DNA of 64,000 nucleotides, taken from NCBI GenBank assembly GCA_019753155.1, contig JAIELG010000043.1, forward strand, positions 1-64,000, given 5' to 3'. Source of the DNA: Burkholderiales bacterium (GTDB taxonomy: Bacteria > Pseudomonadota > Gammaproteobacteria > Burkholderiales > JABEVD01). Below are positions 40,132 to 50,118 of this stretch, in pieces. Every line of letters begins with the position of its first letter. Positions within the stretch are counted from its first letter, which is position 1. Made by a program: the position numbers and the translations under genes. The notes beneath the pieces were generated by a model, which saw only the letters and a list, made by a program, of their open reading frames with translations, had not been told where the DNA came from and made no database searches.

Positions 40132-41367
40132 ATGGATCTGTTCGAAATTTCAGGAATACTCCTGACCGCTGCTGCGGTTGGAAGTTACATCAACGACAGG
40201 TGGATCAGGCTGCCCTCTTCGATCGGCCTGATGCTTCTGGCCATGGCGGCGGGTCTTGCAGGCATGCTGCTTGAGATCGCCGGACTCATCGATATCGCCC
40301 CCATCGATGCTTTCCTGCTTCGCATCGATTTCAGCGAAACGGTGTTTCACGGCATGCTTTCTTTCCTGCTGTTTGCCGGCGCTTCACAGCTCAATGTCGA
40401 CGACCTGAAAAATGCGAAACTGCCGGTCGCGATCACGGCCACGGTCAGCACCCTCATATCCACCTTGCTGATCGGATTCGCTTTCTACCTGCTGGCAAGC
40501 GCGATGGGGTTTCCTCGGGTGAGCCTGCTTTACGCCATGCTGTTCGGCGCCATACTGTCGCCGACCGACCCCATCGCGGTGATCGGCATCATCAAGAAAA
40601 TGAATGCGCCCAAAGCCATAGAAACCAAGATCGCGGGTGAGTCCCTGTTCAACGACGGTGTTGCGATCGTGTTCTACCTGATCATACTCGAACTCATCAA
40701 TGGAGGCGTCGCGCCCACCTTCACCAGAGCAGCCGGGCTTCTGGTCCAGGAGGCAGGAGGAGGCCTGCTGATCGGCTGGGCGATAGGATGGATTGCGCGC
40801 AGGATGCTGTCCGGGATCGACGCCTATCAGGCCGAACTCCTGATTACGCTCGCGGTGGCTTCTGGGGGTTATCTTCTTGCGGAGAAGCTTCATGTCTCGG
40901 CGCCGATCGCGATGGTGGTGTCCGGGATCATCATCGGCAACCGGAGGCGCAATGCATTTTCGGCCAGAAAAAGAGAGCATATCGATTCATTCTGGGAACT
41001 GGTGGACGAGATACTGAATGCCGTGCTGTTCATTCTTATCGGACTCGAAATGATGGTGATCCATATCGACCTGTCGGCTGCGATATTGAGTTCGCTATGT
41101 ATACCCGTGGCGTTGGCTGCGCGATTCGTCAGCATCGGTATTCCCGTCCAGTTGATGCGGCCTGTTTACGCATTCCAGCGGGGCACGACCGCGGTCATGA
41201 CCTGGGGCGGCCTCAGGGGGGCGCTTTCGATCGCAATGGTGCTTGCGCTGCACCGGCAGGACATCAAGGATGTGTTTTTGCCCTGCGTTTATTTCGTCGC
41301 GGTATTTTCCATCGCGGTCCAGGGCATGACCTTCGGCAGGCTGTTGAAGAAATACGATATGGCCTGA
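40132..41367 (+). CDS. CPA1-family Na+/H+ (or K+/H+) antiporter
   Basis: The start at ATG 40132 (MDLFEISGILL) was chosen because the preceding in-frame part from 40024 is not membrane-like. The 411-residue protein has about twelve membrane segments and the CPA1 motifs GAILSPTDPIAVIGIIKK (about 140) and GESLFNDGVAIVFY (about 166), where the Asn-Asp pair is the ion site. It then has MTWGGLRGALSIAM (about 355). It exchanges monovalent cations for protons across the inner membrane, giving pH or salt homeostasis. It lacks the long cytosolic tail of NhaP2-type proteins. It converges with the PilZ-like gene 2 bases downstream. Confidence 0.9.
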   Translation: MDLFEISGILLTAAAVGSYINDRWIRLPSSIGLMLLAMAAGLAGMLLEIAGLIDIAPIDAFLLRIDFSETVFHGMLSFLLFAGASQLNVDDLKNAKLPVAITATVSTLISTLLIGFAFYLLASAMGFPRVSLLYAMLFGAILSPTDPIAVIGIIKKMNAPKAIETKIAGESLFNDGVAIVFYLIILELINGGVAPTFTRAAGLLVQEAGGGLLIGWAIGWIARRMLSGIDAYQAELLITLAVASGGYLLAEKLHVSAPIAMVVSGIIIGNRRRNAFSARKREHIDSFWELVDEILNAVLFILIGLEMMVIHIDLSAAILSSLCIPVALAARFVSIGIPVQLMRPVYAFQRGTTAVMTWGGLRGALSIAMVLALHRQDIKDVFLPCVYFVAVFSIAVQGMTFGRLLKKYDMA

Positions 41368-41369
41368 TG

Positions 41370-41771
41370 CTACTTGTTCTGGGTGAGGGCTTTTGTGCCT
41401 TTTTCTTCCCGGATGATTTCTTCCTCGCCCGGAACCAGAGGGCACGAGGCAAGCTTGATTTTCAGTACGGTGGCGCCGTCTTCATGGATGTCCGTGAAAT
41501 CGAGTCCTATCAGGAAACCGGATTCGCCCTGCAGGATGGAGTAGATCGCGCGCGCATCGGCATTGAGTTCGTAAGGGAGCGGGTAACGGTCGCAGGGAGG
41601 CAGGTAAACCGTGACTTTCGCTTTCGTCGAAAGCGGAACGTGGAAATCGCAATGAAAGCTCAGGCCCTTCATCGAAATTTCCACCGTTTTCCCCAGGCAG
41701 GAGATTTTCGAATCCTCCGATGTGAAGCGCACTCTCCACCAGGCATAATGCCGGTCGTAATCTCGAATCAT
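41370..41771 (-). CDS. PilZ-domain-like protein
   Basis: The start at 41771 (MIRDYDRHYAWWRVRF) was chosen; the longer frame adds non-conserved residues. The 133-residue protein has a PilZ-like arrangement: an Arg-containing N-terminal segment WWRVRF, then VEISMKGLSFHCD, which stands for the (D/N)xSxxG motif, and a later strand GFLIGLDFTDI. PilZ domains bind cyclic di-GMP and control motility or EPS. The usual RxxxR is imperfect here and the Asp is Glu, so binding is uncertain. It stands alone, converging with the antiporter. Confidence 0.62.
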   Translation of the reverse strand: MIRDYDRHYAWWRVRFTSEDSKISCLGKTVEISMKGLSFHCDFHVPLSTKAKVTVYLPPCDRYPLPYELNADARAIYSILQGESGFLIGLDFTDIHEDGATVLKIKLASCPLVPGEEEIIREEKGTKALTQNK

Positions 41772-41995
41772 TGCCGCATCCTGCAATTGCACTGCGGAAT
41801 TATAGCATGAGCCCGGATGGTCCAATCCGGCGCAGTGACGGGAAAGCGGCACCCTTCAGCGGAACGTATGAGATGTGATGCTTGCCCCCGACATTTTCGG
41901 AATTTCGCTGAAATTCCAGCAAATCCATGCCCGGTAGTGATAGGATTACGAGGAGGCAGGAAATTATTATAATCGCCAAGCACCCGGGTTCGGTA

Positions 41996-42193
41996 TTAAG
42001 CGGCGATCTGCTCGAATGAGAAATGCGGGACGTCCGCACGGTCGCGGGCATGCTCGATGGTCATGGCGCAGATGTTACCTGCCGCGTCTAGTTCGAGCAG
42101 CGTGTCTTCGTCGAAATCGCGGGTTTCCGCGACGACAGCCTAGCGAAACTCGATGTAAAGCGTGTCCGTATCCTGAAAATATTTGATTTTCAT
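41996..42193 (-). pseudogene. DUF2283-family gene with internal stop
   Basis: Read from 42193, the 66-codon frame gives MKIKYFQDTDTLYIEFR, a TAG stop at codon 18 (42140-42142), then continues in frame with AETRDFDEDTLLELD, GNICAMTIEHA and FSFEQIAA before a TAA. This is the complete DUF2283 pattern except for the stop. It overlaps the upstream DUF4258-like remnant by 4 bases (ATGA), as an intact pair would. The small size and pairing recall two-gene toxin-antitoxin-like modules, though that function is not established. Confidence 0.75.
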
Positions 42194-42425
42194 GGCGTAA
42201 AGCCCCGATCAAAAAATGCGTTGTGAACTGTTTCGCCGTCCGGAAGAAGCACTACCCTAAGGTATTTCCACCCGCCTCGGGAATAGGCCCCCATCTCCGG
42301 ATTCTACCATCATGTTGCACGAATTCCCTTGCGGGATTATCGACGACCTGCAGAACCCAATCGATTGCGATCCCGGCCCTGTCCGGCCGTTGCCGCATTA
42401 CGGTAAAATATTAAGTGAATTTCAT
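42190..42425 (-). pseudogene. DUF4258-like gene with stop and frameshift
   Basis: From ATG 42425 the fifth codon is TAA; downstream the frame reads YFTVMRQRPDRAGIAIDWVL and VQHDGRIRRWGPIPEAG. A one-base shift is then needed to reach YLRVVLLPDGETVHNAFFD and the stop at 42190. The total of 236 bases is not a multiple of three, consistent with one lost base. The pattern is that of small DUF4258-like partners of DUF2283 genes. The flanking bases 41772-41995 and 42426-42662 contain no recognisable gene; TAGAAT at 42630 may be a weak -10 element for rep. Confidence 0.7.
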
Positions 42426-42662
42426 CAGGCTTGCCTTCCTCGCCACAGCTAGTATAGACGTGAGGCGGCGATCTGAATGCGACGCTGCCCGGTCTCGTAT
42501 TTCATCATCATTTCCGGATATTTTCATGGCAGATCGCATCACATTTCCAATAACTCCGCATTGAAGCAACATCTGTCGATGGAGGGAAAATCAATCCCGG
42601 GGGAACCTCTCTCGCCGGGCATTTGATGATAGAATTGCCTATCCCGCTTTTTTGTTTCCGCG

Positions 42663-44636
42663 ATGTCCTCCAGGCTCAATCCCATGCAATCCGCCGCCGT
42701 CAGGCATATAGACGGCCCCCTGCTCGTGCTTGCCGGGGCGGGCAGCGGGAAGACGCGCGTAATCACGCACAAGATCGCCTACCTCATCGAGGAATGCGGC
42801 TATTTGCCCACCCATATCGCGGCGATCACCTTTACCAACAAGGCCGCGAAGGAAATGCAGGACAGGGTGGGGAAACTGCTCAAGGGAGGCGTTCGCGGGT
42901 TGACGTTGTCCACGTTCCATTCCCTCGGGCTTGCCATAGTGAGGAGCGAGTCAAGCTGCCTCGGGCTGAAGAAAAGCTTTTCCATACTCGATTCCGCGGA
43001 CAGCTTCGGCATCCTGGCTTCATTGTGCAAGACGACCGACAAAAAAGCGATCAGGCAGGCTTCCAGCCTGATTTCAGGATGGAAGAACAGGCTTGTCGCC
43101 CCCGGCGAGGCTGCCGCCGCTGCGAAAAACGATGAAGAACATCTCGCCGCGAGAATTTATGCCGATTACCAGGCGACATTGCAGGCCTATCAGGCAGTCG
43201 ACTTCGACGACCTCATCAGGCTTCCCGCGGCGCTGTTCGAGCAGGACTGCGAAGCGCTCGACAGGTGGCGGACGAAGCTGCGTTATCTTCTGATAGACGA
43301 ATACCAGGACACCAATCTTTGCCAGTACAGGCTGATCCGGCAGCTCGCCGGGTCGAGGGGCGCGCTCACCGCGGTGGGGGACGACGATCAGGCGATCTAT
43401 GCCTGGCGCGGCGCATCGACGGAGAACCTCGCTTCATTGCAGACGGATTATCCCAACCTTGAAGTGATCAAGCTGGAGCAGAATTACCGCTCCACGGTCA
43501 GGATACTGCAGGCCGCAAACAGCCTCATTTCCCACAATCCCAAGCTTTTCGAAAAGAAGCTCTGGTCGGACCTCGGACATGGGGAACCGATCCGGGCGGT
43601 GGCGGCGAGAGACGAAGAGCATGAGGCGGAGAGCGTGGTGCGTTCGCTCCTCGCACACAGGTTCGAACACAGGGGGCGCTACTCGGACTATGCGATCCTC
43701 TACCGCGGCAACCATCAGGCGAGGCTCTTCGAGCAGCACCTGCGCAACGAAAGGGTACCCTACAGGATCAGCGGCGGGATATCCTTTTTCGACAGGTCGG
43801 AAATCAAGGACATCCTCGCCTATCTCAGGCTGCTTGTGAATCCGGATGACGATCCCGCTTTCGTGCGCGCGGTGACAACCCCGAAGCGCGGAGTGGGGAA
43901 CCAGACGCTGGAAGCGCTCGGGAAATATGCAGGTGGGCGGCATGTGAGCATGTTCGAGGCGGCATTCGAAGCGGGTCTCGCCCACGAGATTTCTGAAAAA
44001 CAGCTCCAGCCATTGCTCGCCTTCTGCAATTTCATCAATAATCTGCAATTTGCGGCGCAGAGAACGCCTGCGGGGGAAATCATGAACGATCTCCTCAAGG
44101 CCATCGATTTCGAGGCGCACCTTTTCGACACGGAGGAATCGAGGCAGGCGAAGGCGAAATGGGAGAACGTGACGGAGTTCGCCTCCTGGATAGGGAAAAA
44201 ATCCGAAGAGGAGGAGAAGAGCATCATCGAACTCGCGCAGACGATCGCGCTCATGAACCTCATCGACAGGCAGGACGAGGCATGCGACGAAGTCCAGCTC
44301 TCCACCTTGCATGCCGCGAAAGGGCTGGAATTCGGGCATGTTTTTCTGGTCGGGGTGGAAGAGGGGATATTGCCGCACCAGGAATCCATGAGTGATGCGG
44401 GTATCGAGGAGGAGCGCAGATTGATGTACGTGGGCGTGACGCGCGCGCGGGAGAGCCTGCATCTGAGTTACTGCCTGAAGAGGAAGCGTGCGAAGGAATT
44501 GAAGGTTTGCGAGCCGAGCCGGTTCATTTCCGAGCTTGGCGATGAGATCAAATTTTCAGGCACTGCCGTCACGAAGGAAGTGGGGAATGCGAAACTTGCA
44601 ATGTTGAAATCCGCGCTTGGAAATAAATCAATTTGA
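42663..44636 (+). CDS. rep: ATP-dependent DNA helicase Rep
   Basis: This 657-residue superfamily 1A helicase (E. coli Rep 673) has motif I LVLAGAGSGKTRVI (about 21), Ia ITFTNKAAKEMQDR, motif II DEYQDTN (about 213), motif III VGDDDQAIYAWRGA, motif IV QNYRS, motif V LSTLHAAKGLEFGHVFL (about 545) and motif VI YVGVTRARE. Rep translocates 3-prime to 5-prime and clears proteins ahead of replication forks. Its sequence is closer to Rep than to UvrD. It leads the plus-strand unit continuing with ridA 12 bases downstream. Confidence 0.92.
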   Translation: MSSRLNPMQSAAVRHIDGPLLVLAGAGSGKTRVITHKIAYLIEECGYLPTHIAAITFTNKAAKEMQDRVGKLLKGGVRGLTLSTFHSLGLAIVRSESSCLGLKKSFSILDSADSFGILASLCKTTDKKAIRQASSLISGWKNRLVAPGEAAAAAKNDEEHLAARIYADYQATLQAYQAVDFDDLIRLPAALFEQDCEALDRWRTKLRYLLIDEYQDTNLCQYRLIRQLAGSRGALTAVGDDDQAIYAWRGASTENLASLQTDYPNLEVIKLEQNYRSTVRILQAANSLISHNPKLFEKKLWSDLGHGEPIRAVAARDEEHEAESVVRSLLAHRFEHRGRYSDYAILYRGNHQARLFEQHLRNERVPYRISGGISFFDRSEIKDILAYLRLLVNPDDDPAFVRAVTTPKRGVGNQTLEALGKYAGGRHVSMFEAAFEAGLAHEISEKQLQPLLAFCNFINNLQFAAQRTPAGEIMNDLLKAIDFEAHLFDTEESRQAKAKWENVTEFASWIGKKSEEEEKSIIELAQTIALMNLIDRQDEACDEVQLSTLHAAKGLEFGHVFLVGVEEGILPHQESMSDAGIEEERRLMYVGVTRARESLHLSYCLKRKRAKELKVCEPSRFISELGDEIKFSGTAVTKEVGNAKLAMLKSALGNKSI

Positions 44637-44648
44637 TAAGGAGTCAAA

Positions 44649-45029
44649 ATGACTAAGGCAATCATCAGCACCACTGGGGCGCCCAGGGCGATAGGAACCT
44701 ATTCCCAGGCCGTGCGTGTAGGGGACACGGTATATCTTTCGGGCCAGATCGGCCTCGATCCTGCGACGATGCTGCTGGAGGATGGGGTGGAAGCGCAAAT
44801 CCACAGGGTTTTCAGAAACCTTGCCGCAGTTGCGCAGGCTTGTGGCGGCGATCTGGGCAATCTCGTCAAACTCAACGTCTACATGACTGACCTCGGGCAT
44901 TTTTCCATGCTCAACGAGATCATGGGGGGCTATTTCACCGAACCCTATCCCGCGCGCGCCGCGGTCGGGGTGGCGAGCCTGCCCAGAGGGGCTCATGTCG
45001 AAATGGACGGGATTCTGGTCCTGAATTGA
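44649..45029 (+). CDS. ridA: RidA-family enamine/imine deaminase
   Basis: This 126-residue protein has the Rid/YjgF/UK114 fold and the archetypal RidA residues: [19 protein letters not shown], and [20 protein letters not shown] (about residues 101-120) with the catalytic Arg. It hydrolyses reactive 2-aminoacrylate made by PLP enzymes and acts in the cytosol as a trimer. A good AAGGAG site precedes the ATG. Its stop overlaps the TTG start of recG by 4 bases. Confidence 0.93.
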   Translation: MTKAIISTTGAPRAIGTYSQAVRVGDTVYLSGQIGLDPATMLLEDGVEAQIHRVFRNLAAVAQACGGDLGNLVKLNVYMTDLGHFSMLNEIMGGYFTEPYPARAAVGVASLPRGAHVEMDGILVLN

Positions 45030-47023
45030 AGGAAAAGCTCGCCAGGCTGGGAATCCTTTCTCCCTGGGGCCGCGTGCTCCACCTGCCGATCAGGTACGAG
45101 GACGAGACCCGTCTTTACCCGATAAAAGATGCGCCTCAAGGTGAATCCGTCCTTGTCGAGGGCGAGATCGTCGAATCCGGGGTGAAGTTCCAGGGAAGGC
45201 GCATCCTCTCATGTCGCATCGAGGACGGGAGCGGCGCGCTGGATGCGCGCTTCATGAATTTCTACCCCAGCCAGGTGAAGGCGCTGGCCAAGGGCAAGAG
45301 AATGCGTTTCTTCGGGGAGATCAGGGCGGGATTTTTCGGGAAGGAAATGATCCACCCCAAGGTTTCATCGGCAGCGCTCCCCCTGCACGAAGCCCTGACC
45401 CCGATCTATCCCACGACTGCCGGACTTTCCCAGAAAAAGCTCAAGGCGCTCATCGATGAAGCGCTCGAAAGCGTGGAGCTTTTCGATACGCTTCCCGATT
45501 CCGTCCTCGCGCGCTTCAATCTCGAAGGATTCGAGGAAAGCGTGCGCTTTTTGCACGATCCGTCGCCCGAGGCATTGCGCAGGGATTTGGACGAACGCAC
45601 CCACCCGGCATGGGTGCGGATGAAATTCGACGAACTGCTTGCACAGCAGCTCTCCCTGAGGCTGCATTACAGGAACAGGAGAGGGCGCAATGCGCCTGTT
45701 TTTTCCGGCGAGGGAAGGCTGGTTTCGGCGCTTCTGGAATCCCTTGCCTTCGAACTCACGAAATCCCAGAAAAAGGTGTTCGACGAAATTTGCCGCGACC
45801 TTGCCGCGGGAAACCCCATGCAGCGCCTGTTGCAGGGGGATGTGGGAAGCGGCAAGACCATTGTCGCGGCGCTTGCGGCCCTTCTTGCGATAGAGTCGGG
45901 ATTCCAGGCCGCGATCATGGCGCCCACGGAGATTCTCGCCGAGCAGCATTACGACAAGTTCTCCAAATGGCTGAAGCCCTTGGGGCTGGAAATCGCATGG
46001 CTTGCTTCCAGCCTGAAGAAGAAGGAAAAAGAGGATGCATTGTCGAGGATACTCCTGGGGGAAGCGCATCTTGCCATAGGCACGCACGCGCTTTTCCAGG
46101 AACAGGTGGTTTTCAGGAATCTCGGGCTTGCAGTCATCGATGAACAACACCGTTTCGGCGTCCACCAGAGGCTTGCCCTGCGCCTCAAGGGGGCGGAACT
46201 GGAGCCGCACCAGTTGATGATGAGCGCGACCCCGATACCGAGAACGCTTGCAATGAGCTATTATGCCGACCTCGACGTTTCCGTGATCGATGAGCTGCCT
46301 CCCGGAAGGACGCCGGTCACGACCAAGCTGGTGTCGAACGACAGGCGCGAGGAAGTGATCCGAAAGGTGAGGGATGCCTGCCTCGAAGGAAGCCAGGCCT
46401 ACTGGGTGTGCCCCCTGATCGAGGAATCCGAATCGCTCCAGCTCCAGACGGCGATGGACACCCATGCGCGATTGGTGGAGGATTTTCCGGAAATCCGGGT
46501 CGGGCTTGTCCACGGCAGGATGCCCAATATCGAGAAGGCCGCAGTGATGCGGGATTTCCAGGATGGTAGAATCAAGCTGCTGGTTGCAACGACGGTCATC
46601 GAGGTCGGGGTCGACGTGCCGAACGCATCGGTGATGGTCATAGAACATGCCGAGCGCATGGGCCTCTCGCAGCTTCACCAGTTGCGCGGGCGGGTGGGCA
46701 GGGGAAGCGTGGGCAGCGTCTGTCTGCTGCTCTACCAGGGGCCGCTCGGGATGACGGCGAAAGAAAGATTGAAGGCGATCTTCGAGAGTTCGGATGGATT
46801 CGAGATATCGAGGCGCGATCTGGCATTGCGCGGCCCCGGTGAATTCATGGGGGTGAGGCAGAGCGGCGTGCCCATGCTGAAATATGCGAGCGTGGATGAA
46901 GACGAGGCATTGCTGGAAGAAGCCAGGGGCGCGGCAGACATGTTGCTGGAGGAAAATCCGGATGCGGTCAACAGGCATCTGGAGCGCTGGCTGGGCGAAA
47001 AATCCGAATATTTGAGGGTATGA
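45026..47023 (+). CDS. recG: ATP-dependent DNA helicase RecG
   Basis: This 665-residue protein has the wedge/OB domain ([25 protein letters not shown], about 45-70) and helicase motifs [12 protein letters not shown] (motif I, about 270), [23 protein letters not shown] (II, about 373), [12 protein letters not shown] (III) and QLRGRVGRG (VI). RecG remodels stalled forks and branched DNA. The start is TTG 45026 within TTGA. Compared with E. coli RecG (693 residues) the N-terminal 20-25 residues including the GVG motif are missing; no upstream in-frame start restores them. It overlaps ubiC by 4 bases. Confidence 0.92.
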   Translation: MKEKLARLGILSPWGRVLHLPIRYEDETRLYPIKDAPQGESVLVEGEIVESGVKFQGRRILSCRIEDGSGALDARFMNFYPSQVKALAKGKRMRFFGEIRAGFFGKEMIHPKVSSAALPLHEALTPIYPTTAGLSQKKLKALIDEALESVELFDTLPDSVLARFNLEGFEESVRFLHDPSPEALRRDLDERTHPAWVRMKFDELLAQQLSLRLHYRNRRGRNAPVFSGEGRLVSALLESLAFELTKSQKKVFDEICRDLAAGNPMQRLLQGDVGSGKTIVAALAALLAIESGFQAAIMAPTEILAEQHYDKFSKWLKPLGLEIAWLASSLKKKEKEDALSRILLGEAHLAIGTHALFQEQVVFRNLGLAVIDEQHRFGVHQRLALRLKGAELEPHQLMMSATPIPRTLAMSYYADLDVSVIDELPPGRTPVTTKLVSNDRREEVIRKVRDACLEGSQAYWVCPLIEESESLQLQTAMDTHARLVEDFPEIRVGLVHGRMPNIEKAAVMRDFQDGRIKLLVATTVIEVGVDVPNASVMVIEHAERMGLSQLHQLRGRVGRGSVGSVCLLLYQGPLGMTAKERLKAIFESSDGFEISRRDLALRGPGEFMGVRQSGVPMLKYASVDEDEALLEEARGAADMLLEENPDAVNRHLERWLGEKSEYLRV

Positions 47024-47550
47024 CCTTGAAACAGGGATGGAGCAGGCGCCCGGTCGGGGCAAATAATCTCGGGAAATGGATGGTCGACAGGGGGTCGCTG
47101 ACGGAACGCATCGCGGGCAGATGCGAAAATTTTTCGGTGAGGCATGTCGTGAACCGTTTCATGGCGGCCAATCGCGACGAATTCTGGCGGATCGGGCTGG
47201 AGAGGCGGAAATCCGCATTCGTGAGAGAAGTGTTCCTGTGCTGCGGAGAAACTCCGGTTGTTTTCGCCCATTCGGTAGCGGCGAGAAAAAGCCTGAAAGG
47301 CGCATGGCGTTCGCTCAAATTCCTGGGGAAGAAATCCCTGGGAAGCGCTCTTCTCTCGAACCCGAAGGTGGGGCGGGAAGCACTCGAATTTCGCCGGATC
47401 AACAGGCGTCACCCGCTATATGAAAAATCATGCCGGTTTCTGGGCTATCGCCCGGCAGAGCTCTGGGCGAGGCGCTCCCTGTTCACCCGCGGCAGGAATG
47501 CCATACTGGTGACCGAAGTTTTCCTCCCCCAAATCCTGGAGCTGCCTTGA
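47020..47550 (+). CDS. ubiC: Chorismate-pyruvate lyase
   Basis: This 176-residue protein removes pyruvate from chorismate to give 4-hydroxybenzoate, the first committed ubiquinone precursor. UbiC features include [12 protein letters not shown] (about 20-31), the strand [11 protein letters not shown] (about 66), and the C-terminal [12 protein letters not shown] and LVTEVFLP. Length agrees with E. coli UbiC (165). It overlaps recG by ATGA and ubiA by TTGA, so ubiC and ubiA are coupled as in many proteobacteria. Confidence 0.9.
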   Translation: MTLKQGWSRRPVGANNLGKWMVDRGSLTERIAGRCENFSVRHVVNRFMAANRDEFWRIGLERRKSAFVREVFLCCGETPVVFAHSVAARKSLKGAWRSLKFLGKKSLGSALLSNPKVGREALEFRRINRRHPLYEKSCRFLGYRPAELWARRSLFTRGRNAILVTEVFLPQILELP

Positions 47551-48395
47551 ACAGATGGATGCTTTACGCGAAGCTGATGCGGATAGACAAGCCGATCGGC
47601 ATCCTGCTTCTGCTCTGGCCCACGCTGTGGGGGTTGTGGATGGCATCGAACGGTCATCCCCACCCTGAAGTTCTCTTCGTTTTCCTGATAGGCACGGCCT
47701 TGATGCGCTCTGCTGGCTGCGTCGTGAACGACTATGCCGACAGGGAATATGATCCCCATGTGGAACGAACGAAGGAGCGACCGCTGGCCTCGAAAAAGAT
47801 ATCCAGGAAGGAAGCGCTGACTCTCGCTGCAAGCCTTGCAGGAGCGGCATTCCTGCTGGTGCTTCTGATGAACCGCCTGACGGTCATGCTCTCCTTCGCC
47901 GCCCTTTTCCTCGCGGTCAGTTATCCTTACACCAAGCGCTTTTTCGCGATTCCCCAGGCCTATCTCGGCATCGCTTTCGGTTTCGGTATTCCCATGGCTT
48001 TCGCAGCGGAAACAGGCGCCGTTCCGGGAATCGCCTGGCAAATCCTGCTGGCTAATTTCTTCTGGACCATCGCCTACGACACGGAATACGCCCTGGTCGA
48101 CAGGGAGGACGATATCAGGATAGGCATCAGAACCTCCGCCCTCACTTTCGGCAGATTCGACATCCTTGCCGTCATGCTCTGCTACGCTTTCCTGCTCGTC
48201 ATTCTCGCCATTGTCGGGATGGAACTGGAACGGGGCCTGTTTTACTATTCGGGACTTGCCGCCGCTTCCGCATTGATGCTGTATCATTACACCCTGATCC
48301 GGCGCCGCGAGCGGGAGAAATGCTTCAGGGCATTTCTGCACAACAACTGGGTGGGCGGCGCGATCTTCCTGGGAATCCTGCTGGATTACCTGTGA
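47547..48395 (+). CDS. ubiA: 4-hydroxybenzoate polyprenyltransferase
   Basis: The start is TTG 47547 in a TTGA overlap with ubiC and has GGAG at good distance; ATG 47559 is an alternative. The 282-residue membrane protein has about eight or nine membrane segments and the two Asp-rich prenyl diphosphate sites [20 protein letters not shown] (about 65-84) and [13 protein letters not shown] (about 178-190). It attaches the polyprenyl tail to 4-hydroxybenzoate in ubiquinone synthesis. Its 3-prime end overlaps the opposing exbD by 10 bases. Confidence 0.92.
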   Translation: MNRWMLYAKLMRIDKPIGILLLLWPTLWGLWMASNGHPHPEVLFVFLIGTALMRSAGCVVNDYADREYDPHVERTKERPLASKKISRKEALTLAASLAGAAFLLVLLMNRLTVMLSFAALFLAVSYPYTKRFFAIPQAYLGIAFGFGIPMAFAAETGAVPGIAWQILLANFFWTIAYDTEYALVDREDDIRIGIRTSALTFGRFDILAVMLCYAFLLVILAIVGMELERGLFYYSGLAAASALMLYHYTLIRRREREKCFRAFLHNNWVGGAIFLGILLDYL

Positions 48396-48802
48396 CTTGC
48401 CGGATCGGTCACGAAGCCGATTCGGGTCATTCCCGCTTTTGCGGCATCCGACATCACCTGCGCTACCAGTTCGTAATGCGCCAGCCGATCCGCGCGGATG
48501 TGCAGTTCGGGCTGCGGCTGCTTTTTTTCTTCGAGCATGAATCGCTGCGGCAAAGAGGAAGGGTCGATACGTTTCCCGTTCCAGAAAAAACTGCCGTCCT
48601 CGCGTATGGCGAATTCGATGTGATCGGTTTTGGCGATGTTGGGGCTGGAGGATGCTTTGGGCAAATCGATTTTCACCGAGTGGGTCAGCAGCGGCGCGGT
48701 GATGATGAAAATCACGAGCAGCACCAGCATCACATCCACGAGCGGCACCACGTTGATTTCCGCCATCGGTTGGCGGCGCGAACCGAAGCTTCCGATCGTC
48801 AT
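48386..48802 (-). CDS. exbD: Biopolymer transport protein ExbD/TolR family
   Basis: This 138-residue protein has one N-terminal membrane helix preceded by [20 protein letters not shown], with the conserved proton-path Asp in PLVDVML (about residue 23). A periplasmic domain with the DLPKASS and LHIRADR strands follows. It forms the proton-driven stator with ExbB that energises TonB. The operon order receptor-PepSY-tonB-exbB-exbD marks it as ExbD rather than TolR. It lies 16 bases after exbB. Confidence 0.9.
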   Translation of the reverse strand: MTIGSFGSRRQPMAEINVVPLVDVMLVLLVIFIITAPLLTHSVKIDLPKASSSPNIAKTDHIEFAIREDGSFFWNGKRIDPSSLPQRFMLEEKKQPQPELHIRADRLAHYELVAQVMSDAAKAGMTRIGFVTDPASHR

Positions 48803-48818
48803 GTGGATTTTCCCATGA

Positions 48819-49493
48819 TCAGCATTTTTTCTCTCCCATCGTCAGCAGCGCATAAAGGTCATGAGCAAAATTGTCCAGTTGCGCGAGCCATATCCTGTTG
48901 CTGCGGGTGAATGCGTTGTAGGCGAGCACCGCGGGGATTGCCACGGCAAGGCCCACCGCCGTCATGATCAACGCTTCTCCCACCGGCCCCGCCACCTTGT
49001 CGAGCGTCCCCTGACCGCTCATGCCGATCCCGACCAGCGCATGATAAATCCCCCATACCGTGCCGAACAGACCGACGAACGGGGCAGCGGAGCCTGCGGA
49101 AGCCAGAACCGTCAGACCATGCTCGACGCTTGCGGCCTCCTGGTCTATCCCATTGCGCAACACTCTGGTCAGGTATTCGGCCATGCCGCCCGCAGCCAAT
49201 AATTTTCCCATTCCGCGCTGAGTCCCGCTGTCGATTGCCAGAGCTTGTCGCGCCAATTCGGAGAAGGCATTATTCTCTGTGCCCAGTTTCGCTCTCATCT
49301 CCTGCAGCGAAGAGGCGTCCCAGAATTGCTTCAAAAACGCATCCGCCTGTTTGTGTGCCGCCATATTGGCGATGGACTTGGTTACGATCAGGTACCAGCT
49401 TGCGATCGACAGCATCAGCAAGAGTCCCAACACGCCCTTTCCCATGACATCGCAGTTCGAGATGAAGTGGGCGAATCCAAAATTTGTTTCCAT
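48819..49493 (-). CDS. exbB: Biopolymer transport protein ExbB (MotA/TolQ/ExbB family)
   Basis: The start at 49493 (METNFGFAHF) has AAGGA upstream. The 224-residue inner-membrane protein has three membrane segments: one near residue 20, then APFVGLFGTVWGIYHALVGIG (about 135-155) and GPVGEALIMTAVGLAVAIPAVLAYNAF (about 168-194). The latter two form the conserved proton-channel helices. It partners with ExbD and TonB. It starts one base after the tonB stop, so the genes are coupled. Confidence 0.92.
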   Translation of the reverse strand: METNFGFAHFISNCDVMGKGVLGLLLMLSIASWYLIVTKSIANMAAHKQADAFLKQFWDASSLQEMRAKLGTENNAFSELARQALAIDSGTQRGMGKLLAAGGMAEYLTRVLRNGIDQEAASVEHGLTVLASAGSAAPFVGLFGTVWGIYHALVGIGMSGQGTLDKVAGPVGEALIMTAVGLAVAIPAVLAYNAFTRSNRIWLAQLDNFAHDLYALLTMGEKKC

Positions 49494-49494
49494 G

Positions 49495-50118
49495 TCAGAG
49501 TCCTTCCAGAATAAAATCGAATGGCTGCAAGGCCACAGTGCGCACAGGTACGCCATTGCGTACCTGCGGTCTGCAGCGCCAGGTTTTTACCGCATCCAGC
49601 GCAGCCTCGTCGAGACGATGGTAGCCCGAGCTTGTTTTCACGTTTGCCTCCACAACCCGCCCGTCTTCCCCCAGCTCGACCCGCAGCACGACCTTGCCCT
49701 GCTCGTTCATGCGCATGGAGCGTGCGGGATAATCGGGTGGCGCGCGCTCGGGGCAGTTCACCGAAAGTTCGGCGGGCAACGCCACCGGGCGCGGCGGCAT
49801 GGGCGGCGCCTCGGCGGGCTGCGGCGCAGGTGGTGGAGGTGAAGCGATCGCGACCGCCTCGTCCGGGACGACTGCCGGAGCCTCAACCACCGGTTGCCGA
49901 GGCTTGGGCGGCTCGACCGGCCGGTGTTTGGGATGCGGCTTGGGTTTGGCCGGTTTTGGCTGATTGACGAGATTCACCATCATGATCTGCTCTTCTGCCG
50001 GGGCGGCTGCAACGATGCGATAGACCCAAAGGCCGTACAATGCAGCGCCATGCAGCGCCAGTACCAGCAGCAAGCCGATAAACTGTTCGCGTTTGAGCTT
50101 GTGCAGGAATTCAGGCAT
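49495..50118 (-). CDS. tonB: TonB energy-transducing protein
   Basis: This 207-residue protein has one N-terminal membrane anchor (about 12-33, FIGLLLVLALHGAALYGLWV), a Pro/Lys-rich periplasm-spanning region (about 50-118) and a C-terminal TonB domain (about 125-207). The domain has PPDYPARSMRMNEQGKVVLRV and the GYHRLDEAALDAVKTWRCRP core. It passes ExbBD energy to outer-membrane receptors. The start overlaps the PepSY gene by 8 bases. It is dedicated to the adjacent receptor by location, although it may serve others. Confidence 0.93.
   Translation of the reverse strand: MPEFLHKLKREQFIGLLLVLALHGAALYGLWVYRIVAAAPAEEQIMMVNLVNQPKPAKPKPHPKHRPVEPPKPRQPVVEAPAVVPDEAVAIASPPPPAPQPAEAPPMPPRPVALPAELSVNCPERAPPDYPARSMRMNEQGKVVLRVELGEDGRVVEANVKTSSGYHRLDEAALDAVKTWRCRPQVRNGVPVRTVALQPFDFILEGL

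Noticed and set aside
45365-47062. Antisense frame of 565 codons opposite recG
   Set aside because: The sense strand carries all RecG helicase motifs; the antisense product has no recognisable domain.
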